Positions 16,368-25,581 of a stretch of 64,000 bases of DNA are shown here, one piece after another. The first letter of the stretch is position 1; every line of letters starts with the position of its first letter. The position numbers and the translations under genes are program-made. The notes beneath the pieces were generated by a model that saw nothing but the letters and a program-made list of their open reading frames with translations, had not been told where the DNA came from and did no database searches. Origin of the DNA: Rugosimonospora acidiphila. Its GTDB lineage: Bacteria; Actinomycetota; Actinomycetes; Mycobacteriales; Micromonosporaceae. Where the stretch lies: positions 62,001 to 126,000 of the forward strand of contig NZ_BAABJQ010000012.1 in assembly GCF_039543385.1 (NCBI RefSeq). Direction: 5' to 3'.

Positions 16368-18923
16368 TCACTGAAGCTCGTAGACGATGGTGTCGCCCAT
16401 GTCCTGGCGGGTGATGCCGAGCCCGTCGATCGGTACGTCCGGCGCCGCCGCCTTGGCGTAGTCGGTGGAGTTGAGCGCCTGCGCCTTCAGCACCACCACC
16501 GCCCGGATCCCGAGGCCGCGCAGGTAGTCCACGCTGGGCTGGTCCGGGAACGACTTCGCGATGTTCCGGGTGTTCTGTTGATCGGCCGGGTAGAAGCCGC
16601 TGCCGCCGTTGACGATCTTCTGGAACTTGGTGGTCGACCAGAACATCACGTTCTCGTCGGTCAGCGCGTCGCTGGGTAGCACCAGCATCGGGCCCTGCAC
16701 CGTGCGCATCGCCGCCGGCTGGGCCGGCACGACCGGGTGCTGCAGGGAGTGCCAGTTGGTGCCCTCGGCCAGTACCAGCACCAACGGCAGCAGGGTGGCC
16801 AGTCGCAGCAGCAGGCCGGGTCGGGTGGCGACCGGCCCCCGTTCGGCGGCGACGTCGTAGGAGCGGCCGACCAGCGCACCGATCGCGCCCGCTGCCAGGA
16901 TGCCCAGCAGCAGAGTCGTCCAGATGATCAGGCGCCCAGGGGTGCGGCTGGACGAGAAGAACGGCAGGTACTTGTAGAGCAGCACGTAGGTGTACTTGCC
17001 GCCGCCGTAGAACTGGGTGCCCTCGGCGAGCGCGACGCTGAGCAGGGTGCCGGCGAGCAGCCAGAGCCGGGTGCGCACGGACCAGATCGAGAAGAACAGG
17101 CCGGCGGCGGCGAGCCCGTACAGCATGAAGCCGGGCAGCAGCGTCATCTCGGCGGGCGCGGTCATCGTGGCCCGGGCTGCGGCGTGCGCGGCACCCCACG
17201 GGAGCGACTGCTGGGGGGCGGTGATGAACGAGCGCAGGCTCGGCGAGAACTCCGCGACCTCCGCGAGGCTGCGTTTCGCCTCCGGGTGCTGCTTGATCAC
17301 CTGCAGGTACGGCAGTCCCATGAACAGCCCTACCGCGCCGAACACCACCACGCCCACACCGTCGGCGAGCAGCAGCCGGCGGCCGAGCGCCGGACGACCC
17401 TTGATCAGCCAGCGGACGGCGGCCACGATGACGACCGCGATCAGCACGTACGCGAAGGGAAGCCCGATACCGAAGCCGAGGCTGATCTGCCAGGCGGCGA
17501 CGCACCAGCCGGCGACCGCCCAACCCGGCCGGGTGCGCTCAGGGCGGTAGCCGCGCGTGAACGAGAAGCCGTGTCCTCGGGCGAGCATGGCCAGGGACAG
17601 CGCGATCCCGCCGACCGACAGCACGTGCATGTGCCCGGCCTGCGCCCAGCGCCACGGGGCGTACGCGAACGCGGCACCCGCGACGGCCGCGGCGGTGCGC
17701 CGGGCGCCGAGCTGGCGCACCAGCGCGTACGCGCCGATGAACGCGAGCGCCTCCAGCAGGATGAACAGGATGTTGTACCGGACCAGGGCGGCGGTCGGCC
17801 CGGTGCCGATCAGCGCGAACGGGAAGTAGCCGAACAGCGTGTCGGAGAACGCGAAGCTGTACGAGTCCGGGTAGAACGCGTTGGCGTTCCACAACTGCGA
17901 GGGATCGTGGAGCAGCGCGTGCCCGGCCCAGGCCAGCTGCCACGCCTGCAGGGTCGGGTCCCAGATGTCGGACGGGATGGTGCTGGCCGGATGCCAGGCG
18001 CTCGGCCAGGTCATCACGACGGCGAGCGCGGTCGCGGCCAGGCAGACGATGGTCCACTCGTGCGCCAGGAACCGCCCCAGCGCGCGCATCGTGCGACGGA
18101 ACGGACCGGCGTGCTCGGACCGCGGGCCGAAGTGCGTCCACTTATCGGCGGCGTCGTCCGAGCCGGTGGCATCGGTCCCGCCCGTCCGGTGTTTACCCTC
18201 CGCCGTGGTGGCCTTGTCCTGGGTGGCGGTGCCATCCTTCGCCGGCCCGCCCGCCTCGGCAGCACCCTCCTCGGCCGTGCCGGTCGTCGAACCTCCGGTC
18301 GCCGCGACGCCGGTCGCGACGCCGTCGGTCGCCGGAGCGTCCGTGCCTGCGGTCCCGCCGTCGGCGCCACCGGTAGCGGTGGAGCTCTCGCCCCCCGTCT
18401 CCTCGCCCGCGATCCCGGCCTCGGCCGTCTCGCCGTCGGTGGGCCCGTCGGCGGTGGCGTTGTCGGCGGTGGTCGTGCCACCTCCGGCCCCGTCATCCGC
18501 GGTCCCGTCATGGGCGATCGCGGCAGGGGTGGTCGCGGCGACGGTGGTCTCGGCAGGGGTGGTCTCGCCGACTGTGGTCTCGCCGCCGGTGGAGCCCTCC
18601 CCGGTCGATCCCGCGTCGGTCGGCGCGGCCGACCCGTCGCCGGCTCGATCGCCGGCCGGGAGACCGATCGCCGGCCGGCCGCTCGCCATGGGGCTGCCGG
18701 CCCAGTCGGCGATGGGCCCGCTGGCGGTGGGGCGGTCGAAGCTGGGTTGGTTGCCCGCCACCTCCGGTCCGGCTGGGGTCTGTCCGGACGTGCCGGTCTC
18801 GGCCGAGCCCTCCGCGGTGGTGCTCGCCGGCCCGTGCGCCGCGTCGGCCTGTCCAGTGGGTTGCTGGCCGGCCGTTCTCCGCGCCGCGGGCTCGTGATCC
18901 GCCCGTTCCTGATCCACGCTCAT
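16368..18923 (-). CDS. Polytopic GT-C-like membrane protein with low-complexity N-terminus
   Basis: An 851-residue protein. The first ~265 residues are Ala/Thr/Gly/Glu-rich with no fold recognised. From about residue 285 there are roughly ten membrane helices, with an early acidic loop SDIWDPTLQAWQLAWAGHAL like the first loop of GT-C glycosyltransferases, and an extracytoplasmic C-terminal domain of about 150 residues. I infer a lipid-linked sugar transferase or related envelope enzyme; the family is not certain. Its ATG overlaps the stop of the endonuclease IV gene by four bases, so the two are translationally coupled. The low-complexity tail reads in frame throughout. Confidence 0.75.
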   Translation of the reverse strand: MSVDQERADHEPAARRTAGQQPTGQADAAHGPASTTAEGSAETGTSGQTPAGPEVAGNQPSFDRPTASGPIADWAGSPMASGRPAIGLPAGDRAGDGSAAPTDAGSTGEGSTGGETTVGETTPAETTVAATTPAAIAHDGTADDGAGGGTTTADNATADGPTDGETAEAGIAGEETGGESSTATGGADGGTAGTDAPATDGVATGVAATGGSTTGTAEEGAAEAGGPAKDGTATQDKATTAEGKHRTGGTDATGSDDAADKWTHFGPRSEHAGPFRRTMRALGRFLAHEWTIVCLAATALAVVMTWPSAWHPASTIPSDIWDPTLQAWQLAWAGHALLHDPSQLWNANAFYPDSYSFAFSDTLFGYFPFALIGTGPTAALVRYNILFILLEALAFIGAYALVRQLGARRTAAAVAGAAFAYAPWRWAQAGHMHVLSVGGIALSLAMLARGHGFSFTRGYRPERTRPGWAVAGWCVAAWQISLGFGIGLPFAYVLIAVVIVAAVRWLIKGRPALGRRLLLADGVGVVVFGAVGLFMGLPYLQVIKQHPEAKRSLAEVAEFSPSLRSFITAPQQSLPWGAAHAAARATMTAPAEMTLLPGFMLYGLAAAGLFFSIWSVRTRLWLLAGTLLSVALAEGTQFYGGGKYTYVLLYKYLPFFSSSRTPGRLIIWTTLLLGILAAGAIGALVGRSYDVAAERGPVATRPGLLLRLATLLPLVLVLAEGTNWHSLQHPVVPAQPAAMRTVQGPMLVLPSDALTDENVMFWSTTKFQKIVNGGSGFYPADQQNTRNIAKSFPDQPSVDYLRGLGIRAVVVLKAQALNSTDYAKAAAPDVPIDGLGITRQDMGDTIVYELQ

Positions 18924-19696
18924 CCGTTCAACCGCTCCCGCAGGTAGGCGATGTCCGCCGACTGGCCGGTCACCCCACCCGGGGTCTCGACCACCGCCGG
19001 GGCGCCGGCGGCCCGGATGGCCGCCACGACCAGGTCGGGGTCGATGTTGCCCGATCCGAGGTTGTCATGTCTGTCCCGACCCGAGTCGAAGCCGTCCTTC
19101 GAGTCGTTGGCGTGGATGAGGTCGATCCGCCCGGTGATCGCCTTGACCCGGTCGACGACGTCCACCAGGTCCTCACCTCCGGCGTGGGCGTGACAGGTGT
19201 CCAGGCAGAAGCCCACCCCGAACTCGCCGATCACGTCCCACAACCGGGCCAGCGCGTCGAACCGGCGGGCACAGGCGTTGTCGCCGCCGGCCGTGTTCTC
19301 GATCAGGATCTGCGTGACGAAACCGCCACTCTCCGCGGCGTACGCGAAGGTCTTGCGCCAGTTGTCGATGCCGGTGGCGAGATCGTCGCCCTTGTTGACA
19401 TGCCCCCCGTGAACAATCAGTGCCCGGGCGCCGATCGCCGCCGCCGCGTGTGCGTGGCTCACCAGCAGCTTGCGGCTGGGAATGCGGATTCGATTGTTCG
19501 GGGTCGCCACATTGATTACGTACGGTGCATGGATGAATACGTCGATGTCGCTGTCTCGCAGCGCTGCGGCGTCCTCGCGGGCCTGCGGATCCTTCCACCC
19601 CTGAGGATCGGCCAGGAAAAACTGGACCACCTCGGCGCGACGGGCAGCGGCCTCGGCCAGCGGGTCGGCAGGATCGACGTGGGCTCCGATTCGCAT
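18920..19696 (-). CDS. nfo: Deoxyribonuclease IV (AP endonuclease)
   Basis: A 258-residue TIM-barrel endonuclease of the Nfo family, which cuts DNA 5' of abasic sites in base excision repair. Metal-ligand motifs typical of the family are present: LIVHGGH, LIENTAGG, GFCLDTCHAHAGG, DLIHANDSK and RHDNLGSG. The ATG at 19696 begins the conserved MRIGAHV. TAGGCT lies seven bases upstream with no Shine-Dalgarno, suggesting a leaderless mRNA. The gene is first in a two-gene operon with the large GT-C-like protein. Confidence 0.93.
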   Translation of the reverse strand: MRIGAHVDPADPLAEAAARRAEVVQFFLADPQGWKDPQAREDAAALRDSDIDVFIHAPYVINVATPNNRIRIPSRKLLVSHAHAAAAIGARALIVHGGHVNKGDDLATGIDNWRKTFAYAAESGGFVTQILIENTAGGDNACARRFDALARLWDVIGEFGVGFCLDTCHAHAGGEDLVDVVDRVKAITGRIDLIHANDSKDGFDSGRDRHDNLGSGNIDPDLVVAAIRAAGAPAVVETPGGVTGQSADIAYLRERLNG

Positions 19697-19703
19697 GCCG
19701 CCG

Positions 19704-19709
19704 AGCCTA
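19704..19709 (-). promoter_or_regulatory. TAGGCT -10 box of nfo
   Basis: TAGGCT on the minus strand, seven bases before the nfo ATG. It is consistent with a leaderless transcript. Confidence 0.5.
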
Positions 19710-19849
19710 CGTCGTGCCGCCGACGATATCGTGCAGACCTGGCGCAAGGCGGCGAGCTGCCGCAGAATCACGACGAGCGTCCCCATCACAATGCGTCGCT
19801 CGTTGATACGTCCGGAGCAGTGCCCACATCAACCTGGGGAGTCTCTGCA

Positions 19850-20617
19850 ATGCGGGTGTTATCCCGACCGAGAATCGTTGCGTCACTGACCTTGGCGGCC
19901 ATAGCCGGAGCGCTGATCGCGCCCGAGGCGGCCAGCGCGGCATCACCCACCGTCACCTTCACCGGCGGCTGCGCGGTCCTCGGGATTGGCGCCTCCTCGC
20001 GCCCCAGCGCCAATTCGGTAAAGATCCCCGCCAATACGTCGGTGACCTTCGTGAACCACCTCAACGGCTCCGCGCAGCTGTTCGTCAACGGCGCCTCCCA
20101 GGCCACGCTGAGCCGCAACTACCAGGTCTCGGTGTCCTTCCAGGCGTCGGCCGCCGTGTCCCTGGTGCCCTCGTGCCTGCTCAACACCGGGGGCGCCGGC
20201 ACCGTCTCGGTCCAGGTGGCCGGGGCGTCCGGCAGCCCCTCGGGTGCCGCGCCGACCCAGACGGCCCCGACCACCGGCGCGGGCTCGCCGACCGACCAGC
20301 CGCCGAGGTCGACCGCCCCGTCCGCCAGCCGTCCGCCGGCCAGCCCCAGCAGCCCGGCGAGGCCGTCCGTCCCGGCACTCGGCGTCGCCCCGTCCGGCCC
20401 GGTTGGGCCCTCCGGGCCGGCGGCGGCGGTCGCGCCGACCGGCGCGCCCAGCGGCCAGTCGGTGGTGGCGGTCGGCGCGGCCACACCGGCATCAACTGGA
20501 CATCAAGGACCAGACCGACTTCTGGTCATAATCGCGTCTGTTTGCATAATCGGGGTCACTATCGCCCTAATCCGCGCTATCGTTGCTCAACGTGCAATCC
20601 GGATGGTAGCGGCGTAA
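19850..20617 (+). CDS. Secreted protein with C-terminal membrane anchor
   Basis: A 255-residue exported protein of unknown function. It has a Sec signal peptide (cut probably after ASA near residue 30) and a beta-rich domain of about 95 residues with two cysteines (FTGGCAVL and VPSCLL) that could form a disulfide. A Pro/Ser/Ala/Gly-rich stalk follows, then a C-terminal membrane helix (LLVIIASVCIIGVTIALI) with a basic tail. There is no LPxTG. The domain has a cupredoxin-like strand pattern but no copper ligands were recognised. GGGGAG nine bases upstream supports the ATG at 19850. It lies just ahead of the ribosomal operon. Confidence 0.75.
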   Translation: MRVLSRPRIVASLTLAAIAGALIAPEAASAASPTVTFTGGCAVLGIGASSRPSANSVKIPANTSVTFVNHLNGSAQLFVNGASQATLSRNYQVSVSFQASAAVSLVPSCLLNTGGAGTVSVQVAGASGSPSGAAPTQTAPTTGAGSPTDQPPRSTAPSASRPPASPSSPARPSVPALGVAPSGPVGPSGPAAAVAPTGAPSGQSVVAVGAATPASTGHQGPDRLLVIIASVCIIGVTIALIRAIVAQRAIRMVAA

Positions 20618-20736
20618 GATTTCAGCCATAAGCTCCGCGGGGCGTCAGTCATCCAGCTCGTCGGTGTGGTCGTTCCTCCCCAGGTCCCACCCAGGTAGGC
20701 GGATGGGGCGCCCCGCGGCTCCGTGTTCCGGGCGAG

Positions 20737-20742
20737 TATCCT
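20737..20742 (+). promoter_or_regulatory. Possible -10 box of rpsF operon
   Basis: TATCCT, about 120 bases before the rpsF start. No clear -35 was found, so this is tentative. It would give a leader of about 110 bases that contains the fold at 20809-20852. Confidence 0.3.
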
Positions 20743-20808
20743 TTGCCGAGTTCATCGATGGTGCGGCGCCGGTCAGGCCGGCACCGACCCGCGGTGAACG
20801 GACGCTAG

Positions 20809-20852
20809 ACCTCCTGTCGCGGAAGGACCGCGACCGCTAGCCCAGAGGAGGT
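20809..20852 (+). promoter_or_regulatory. rpsF leader fold sequestering the Shine-Dalgarno
   Basis: ACCTCCT (20809-20815) is exactly complementary to AGGAGGT (20846-20852), the Shine-Dalgarno of rpsF. Nested inside is a perfect 7-bp hairpin, GTCGCGG (20816-20822) with CCGCGAC (20828-20834), leaving an 11-base one-sided bulge that begins CGCTAG. Leaders bound by the S6:S18 complex are known to autoregulate rpsF operons in many bacteria and feature a CCG next to a bulge. A CCG spans the hairpin-bulge boundary here at 20834-20836. Autoregulation is inference. Confidence 0.55.
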
Positions 20853-20861
20853 GAGCACGTC

Positions 20862-21152
20862 TTGCGTCATTACGAAATCATGGTGATCCTCGATGCCAGT
20901 CTCGAGGAGCGCACCGTCGCCCCGTCGCTCGACACGTACTTGAACGTGATTCGTACCGCGGGTGGCTCGGTGGAGAAGCTCGACGTCTGGGGCCGCCGGC
21001 GCCTGTCGTTCGAGATCAACAAGAAGACCGAGGGCATCTACGCCGTCATCGACCTCCAGGCATCGCCGGAGGCCGTGGCCGAGCTGGACCGGCAGCTGCG
21101 ACTCAACGAGTCGGTTCTGCGTACCAAGGTCATCCGGCCGGACGTCCGCTAA
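20862..21152 (+). CDS. rpsF: 30S ribosomal protein S6
   Basis: A 96-residue S6, full length for the family (MRHYEIMVILDASLEER to VLRTKVIRPDVR). It binds S18 on the platform of the 30S subunit. The start is a TTG at 20862, fixed by GAGGAGG about ten bases upstream; the conserved RHYEIM follows directly. It is first of rpsF-ssb-rpsR-rplI. The Shine-Dalgarno lies in a predicted hairpin, suggesting translational control. Confidence 0.97.
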   Translation: MRHYEIMVILDASLEERTVAPSLDTYLNVIRTAGGSVEKLDVWGRRRLSFEINKKTEGIYAVIDLQASPEAVAELDRQLRLNESVLRTKVIRPDVR

Positions 21153-21266
21153 GGCGCCCGGCGCTCCCGCGATCTGTCGTACCGGTGTGACAGTCTGACA
21201 AACGCCATCAGATCGGTGCGGCCCTGGGCCGGCCACGACGACGCGGACCGAAACGAGGAGTAGGCG

Positions 21267-21791
21267 ATGGCAGGAGAGACCACCATCACGGTCATCGGCA
21301 ACTTGACCGACGACCCTGAACTGCGCTTCACCCCATCCGGGGCAGCGGTTGCCAAGTTCCGCGTCGCATCGACGCCGCGGACCCTGGACCGCGCATCCGG
21401 AGAGTGGCGGGACGGCGAGCCGCTGTTCCTGTCGTGCACGGTCTGGCGGCAGGCGGCGGAGAACGTCGCCGAGTCGTTGCAGCGTGGCGCCCGCGTGATC
21501 GTCTCAGGTCGGCTGCGTCAGCGGTCGTACGAGACGAGGGAGGGCGAGAAGCGCACCGTCATCGAGCTGGAGGTCGACGAGATCGGCCCGTCGCTGCGCT
21601 ACGCCACGGCGAAGGTGCAGAAGATGTCGCGCAGCTCGGGCGGCGGTGGGTTCGGCTCCTCCAGTGGTGGCGGCGGTGGCCAGGGCGGCGGCGGTGGCGG
21701 TTTCGCCAACGACGACCCCTGGGCGACGGCCGCGCCGGCTCCCAACGGCGGCGGTGGCGGGAGCAACTTCGACGACGAGCCACCCTTCTAG
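21267..21791 (+). CDS. ssb: Single-stranded DNA-binding protein
   Basis: A 174-residue SSB. The OB fold (1-115) starts MAGETTITVIGNLTDDPELRFT, then comes a Gly-rich linker (about 120-165) and the acidic tip DDEPPF that recruits replication and repair partners. It protects single strands at forks and interacts with DnaB-dependent replication. A GAGGAG site about six bases upstream supports the ATG. It sits between rpsF and rpsR as in other actinobacteria. Confidence 0.97.
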   Translation: MAGETTITVIGNLTDDPELRFTPSGAAVAKFRVASTPRTLDRASGEWRDGEPLFLSCTVWRQAAENVAESLQRGARVIVSGRLRQRSYETREGEKRTVIELEVDEIGPSLRYATAKVQKMSRSSGGGGFGSSSGGGGGQGGGGGGFANDDPWATAAPAPNGGGGGSNFDDEPPF

Positions 21792-21811
21792 GTAATTACG
21801 GAGTAAGAGTC

Positions 21812-22051
21812 ATGCCGAAGGCTGCGGCGCTTCGCAAGCCGAAGAAGAAGGTGAACCCGCTCGACAAGGACGGGATCACCTACATCGATTACAAGGACAC
21901 CGCGCTGCTGCGCAAGTTCATCTCCGACCGCGGCAAGATCCGCGCTCGTCGGGTGACGGGCGTGAGCGCCCAGCAGCAGCGCCAGATCGCGCGTGCGGTC
22001 AAGAACGCCCGTGAGATGGCGTTGCTGCCGTACACGGCCACGGCTCGCTGA
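21812..22051 (+). CDS. rpsR: 30S ribosomal protein S18, cysteine-free form
   Basis: A 79-residue S18, partner of S6 in the 30S platform. The core DYKDTALLRKFISDRGKIRARRVTG is fully conserved. There is no cysteine at all: where zinc-type S18 has a CxxC near the N-terminus, this has NPLD. It is therefore the zinc-independent (C-minus) form, although it sits in the housekeeping operon. ATG at 21812 is 20 bases after the ssb stop; GGAG lies about ten bases upstream. Confidence 0.96.
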   Translation: MPKAAALRKPKKKVNPLDKDGITYIDYKDTALLRKFISDRGKIRARRVTGVSAQQQRQIARAVKNAREMALLPYTATAR

Positions 22052-22065
22052 GGGGAGGCCCAGAC

Positions 22066-22515
22066 ATGAAGATCATCCTTACGCAGGAAGTCTCCGGTCT
22101 CGGTAGCCCCGGCGACATCGCCGAGGTCAAGGACGGCTACGCGCGCAACTACCTGCTCCCGCAGGGCTTCGCGATCCTGTGGAGCAAGGGCGCGGAGAAG
22201 CAGATCACGCTGATCAAGCGTGCACGGTCGGCCCGGGAGATTCGCGACCTCGGCCAGGCCACCGAGGTCAGGTCGCAGCTCGAGGTGCTGAAGGTGAGCC
22301 TCTCGGCGCGGGCGGGCGAGGGTGGCCGGCTGTTCGGTTCGGTCACCCCGGCCGAGGTTGTCGCGGCGGTCAGGTCCGCCGGCGGCCCCGATCTGGACCG
22401 CCGCCGGGTGGAGCTGCCCGGGCACATCAAGACGACCGGGTCCTACCAGGTGCAGGTCAAGCTGCACCCCGAGGTCACCGCGAAGTTCTCGTTGAACGTG
22501 CTCGCCAGCAAGTAA
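22066..22515 (+). CDS. rplI: 50S ribosomal protein L9
   Basis: A 149-residue L9, normal length. The N-terminal RNA-binding domain (MKIILTQEVSGLGSPGDIAEVKDGYARNYLLPQ region) is joined by a long helix to the C-terminal domain. It is the last gene of the ribosomal operon, 14 bases after rpsR, with GAGGGGAGG-like purines upstream of the ATG. A long perfect hairpin follows the stop. Confidence 0.97.
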   Translation: MKIILTQEVSGLGSPGDIAEVKDGYARNYLLPQGFAILWSKGAEKQITLIKRARSAREIRDLGQATEVRSQLEVLKVSLSARAGEGGRLFGSVTPAEVVAAVRSAGGPDLDRRRVELPGHIKTTGSYQVQVKLHPEVTAKFSLNVLASK

Positions 22516-22523
22516 CGATCCCG

Positions 22524-22562
22524 CGAACGGCCGGGGCAGGCTACGCCTGCCCCGGCCGTTCG
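22524..22562 (+). terminator. Terminator after rplI
   Basis: Perfect 17-bp stem (22524-22540 with 22546-22562) around CTACG, nine bases past the rplI stop and followed by TCGTTCT. This is the strongest terminator in the window. Confidence 0.85.
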
Positions 22563-22638
22563 TCGTTCTGGCCCGGCGACGGCTCGTTCGAGCCCGGCCG
22601 GCCGGCGATTCGATCGGGTCCGGCCGGCGACGATCCGA

Positions 22639-23202
22639 TCAGGTGCCGATCGCCGAGAACAGCAGGGTGGACGCTCCGGCACCGATCACCGCCGCGGCGA
22701 ACGCCGCCGTCACCGGGCGCCACGCGCCGCTGCCCAGCCGGATGAGCAGGGCCGACAACAGGCTGATCATGAGTGCCGCGCAGAGCTGGGGCAGGCCGTT
22801 GGTGAACGCGCCCAGCACGGCCGAGGGTACGGACGGGCAGGACCCGTCGACCTGGCCGTAGCACGCGGGTCCCGAGTCGTCGGCGAACAGCATGGTCCAG
22901 CCGGTGAACAGGGCGAGCGGCACCACGTACCAGGCCAGCGTCCAGGCGATCGTCCTGCCGTACCGCTTCTCGCCCTCGACCGGCTCCAGGTCCTCCCGCT
23001 CCGGCGAGTGCCGGACCACCCGCCAGTCGCTGCGGCGCCGGGGCGCCGGACCGGGCTCGTGATCATCACCGGAGCCTGGCGGGCTGTGGCCGGTACCGGG
23101 GGTTCTGCCCAACCACCTGTCGTACGACACGGTAGGAGCTTCCTCGGCTTCGCGGGCCCAGACGATCGGTTGGGCAGACAGATCTCGAGTGGGTCGCGAC
23201 AC
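22639..23202 (-). CDS. Hypothetical membrane protein
   Basis: A 187-residue protein of unknown function. The first ~85 residues are hydrophilic, Pro/Arg/Glu-rich and cytoplasmic. Three hydrophobic segments follow (WTLAWYVVPLALFTGWTML, then two near the C-terminus), with a short loop carrying two cysteines (ACYGQVDGSC) probably outside the cell. The start is GTG at 23202. It is divergent from dnaB, with putative DnaA boxes between them, and convergent with the ribosomal operon. Confidence 0.65.
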   Translation of the reverse strand: MSRPTRDLSAQPIVWAREAEEAPTVSYDRWLGRTPGTGHSPPGSGDDHEPGPAPRRRSDWRVVRHSPEREDLEPVEGEKRYGRTIAWTLAWYVVPLALFTGWTMLFADDSGPACYGQVDGSCPSVPSAVLGAFTNGLPQLCAALMISLLSALLIRLGSGAWRPVTAAFAAAVIGAGASTLLFSAIGT

Positions 23203-23282
23203 GCCGGCCTACTTTCTCGGCTCCACATCGTGTGGGCAAGGTTTCCGCACGTAGGAGCCTATCTCGCGGGCAATCCCCAGAC

Positions 23283-23336
23283 TTGTCCACAGGATGTGCA
23301 CAGCACCACGCACATGCCAAGGGCACCCAGTCCACA
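23283..23336. promoter_or_regulatory. DnaA-box cluster upstream of dnaB
   Basis: TTGTCCACA at 23283-23291 is the DnaA box preferred by high-GC actinobacteria. Two partial matches with 7 of 9 bases follow on the same strand, ATGTGCACA at 23294-23302 and CAGTCCACA at 23328-23336. They lie 135-190 bases before dnaB. DnaA may regulate dnaB or the divergent gene (inference). Confidence 0.55.
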
Positions 23337-23470
23337 GGTTTTCCCGAGGCTCATCCACCGGTCGATTTTGCGCCGGGCCCGGCCTTCCGTACCGTGGCCA
23401 GAATCCCCGGGGGAAACTGTCGTAACCGTTGCGGACTATCGACAGTTGGGGCACAGGGTTGGGGGCGCCG

Positions 23471-24952
<1,482 letters not shown>

Positions 24953-24957
24953 GGTGA

Positions 24958-25581
24958 TCAGTGCAGCAGCTCGACGACCTCGTCGTCGGTCACCTGCTCG
25001 AACGAGCGGTAGAACCGGCTGACCGCGCCGAAATCCTCCGGTACCAGCGGGCAGCACACCTCGTCGGCGAGCCGGCTCAGCCAGGCGATGGCCTCCGGTG
25101 CGCCGACCGGCGCGGCCAGCACGGTCCGGGCCGCGCCCAGCTGGCGTACCACTGTCGCGGCCGCCGCGGCGGTGGCGCCGGTGGCCAGTCCGTCGTCCAC
25201 CACGATGGCGACGCGCCCGAGCAGATCCAACGGCGGCCGGTCGGCCCGGTACCGCAGCTCCCGGCGGGTGAGCTCGGCCTGCTCGTACGCGACCACCGCG
25301 TCGACCTCGTCGACTCCGATCCGTTCGGGCACTCCCGGGTTGAGTACCCGTACCCCGCCCGGCCCCAGTGCGCCGAAGGCGACCTCGGGCGACCAGGGCA
25401 CCCCTAGCTTGCGGACCACCAGCACGTCCAGCGGTGCGCCCAGCGCCTGGGAGACCCGGGCCGCCACCGGTACCCCGCCCCGGACCAGCCCCAGCACGGT
25501 CACGTCGGATCGGTCAGCGTAGCCGGACAGCGTCCGGCCCAGCAGGTCGCCGGCCCGCTCCCGGTCCCGAAAGGCCCTCAC
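24958..25581 (-). CDS. Phosphoribosyltransferase
   Basis: A 207-residue type I PRTase-like protein. The PRPP-binding loop VAIVVDDGLATGATA is clear, after LGLVRGGVPVAARVSQALGAPLDVLVVRKLG. It belongs to the stand-alone actinobacterial PRTases whose substrate is not known. GTG 25581 overlaps the stop of the upstream GT87 gene by four bases (GTGA), so they are co-translated. It runs convergent with dnaB, with only five bases between stops. Confidence 0.87.
   Translation of the reverse strand: MRAFRDRERAGDLLGRTLSGYADRSDVTVLGLVRGGVPVAARVSQALGAPLDVLVVRKLGVPWSPEVAFGALGPGGVRVLNPGVPERIGVDEVDAVVAYEQAELTRRELRYRADRPPLDLLGRVAIVVDDGLATGATAAAAATVVRQLGAARTVLAAPVGAPEAIAWLSRLADEVCCPLVPEDFGAVSRFYRSFEQVTDDEVVELLH

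Noticed and set aside
18014..18511. Separate gene for the Thr/Ala-rich region of the GT-C-like protein
   Set aside because: The reading frame is continuous with the membrane domain and no internal start has a ribosome site.
23283..23336. DnaA boxes as the chromosomal origin
   Set aside because: Only one exact box and no dnaA or dnaN nearby; the gene order suggests the origin is some distance away.
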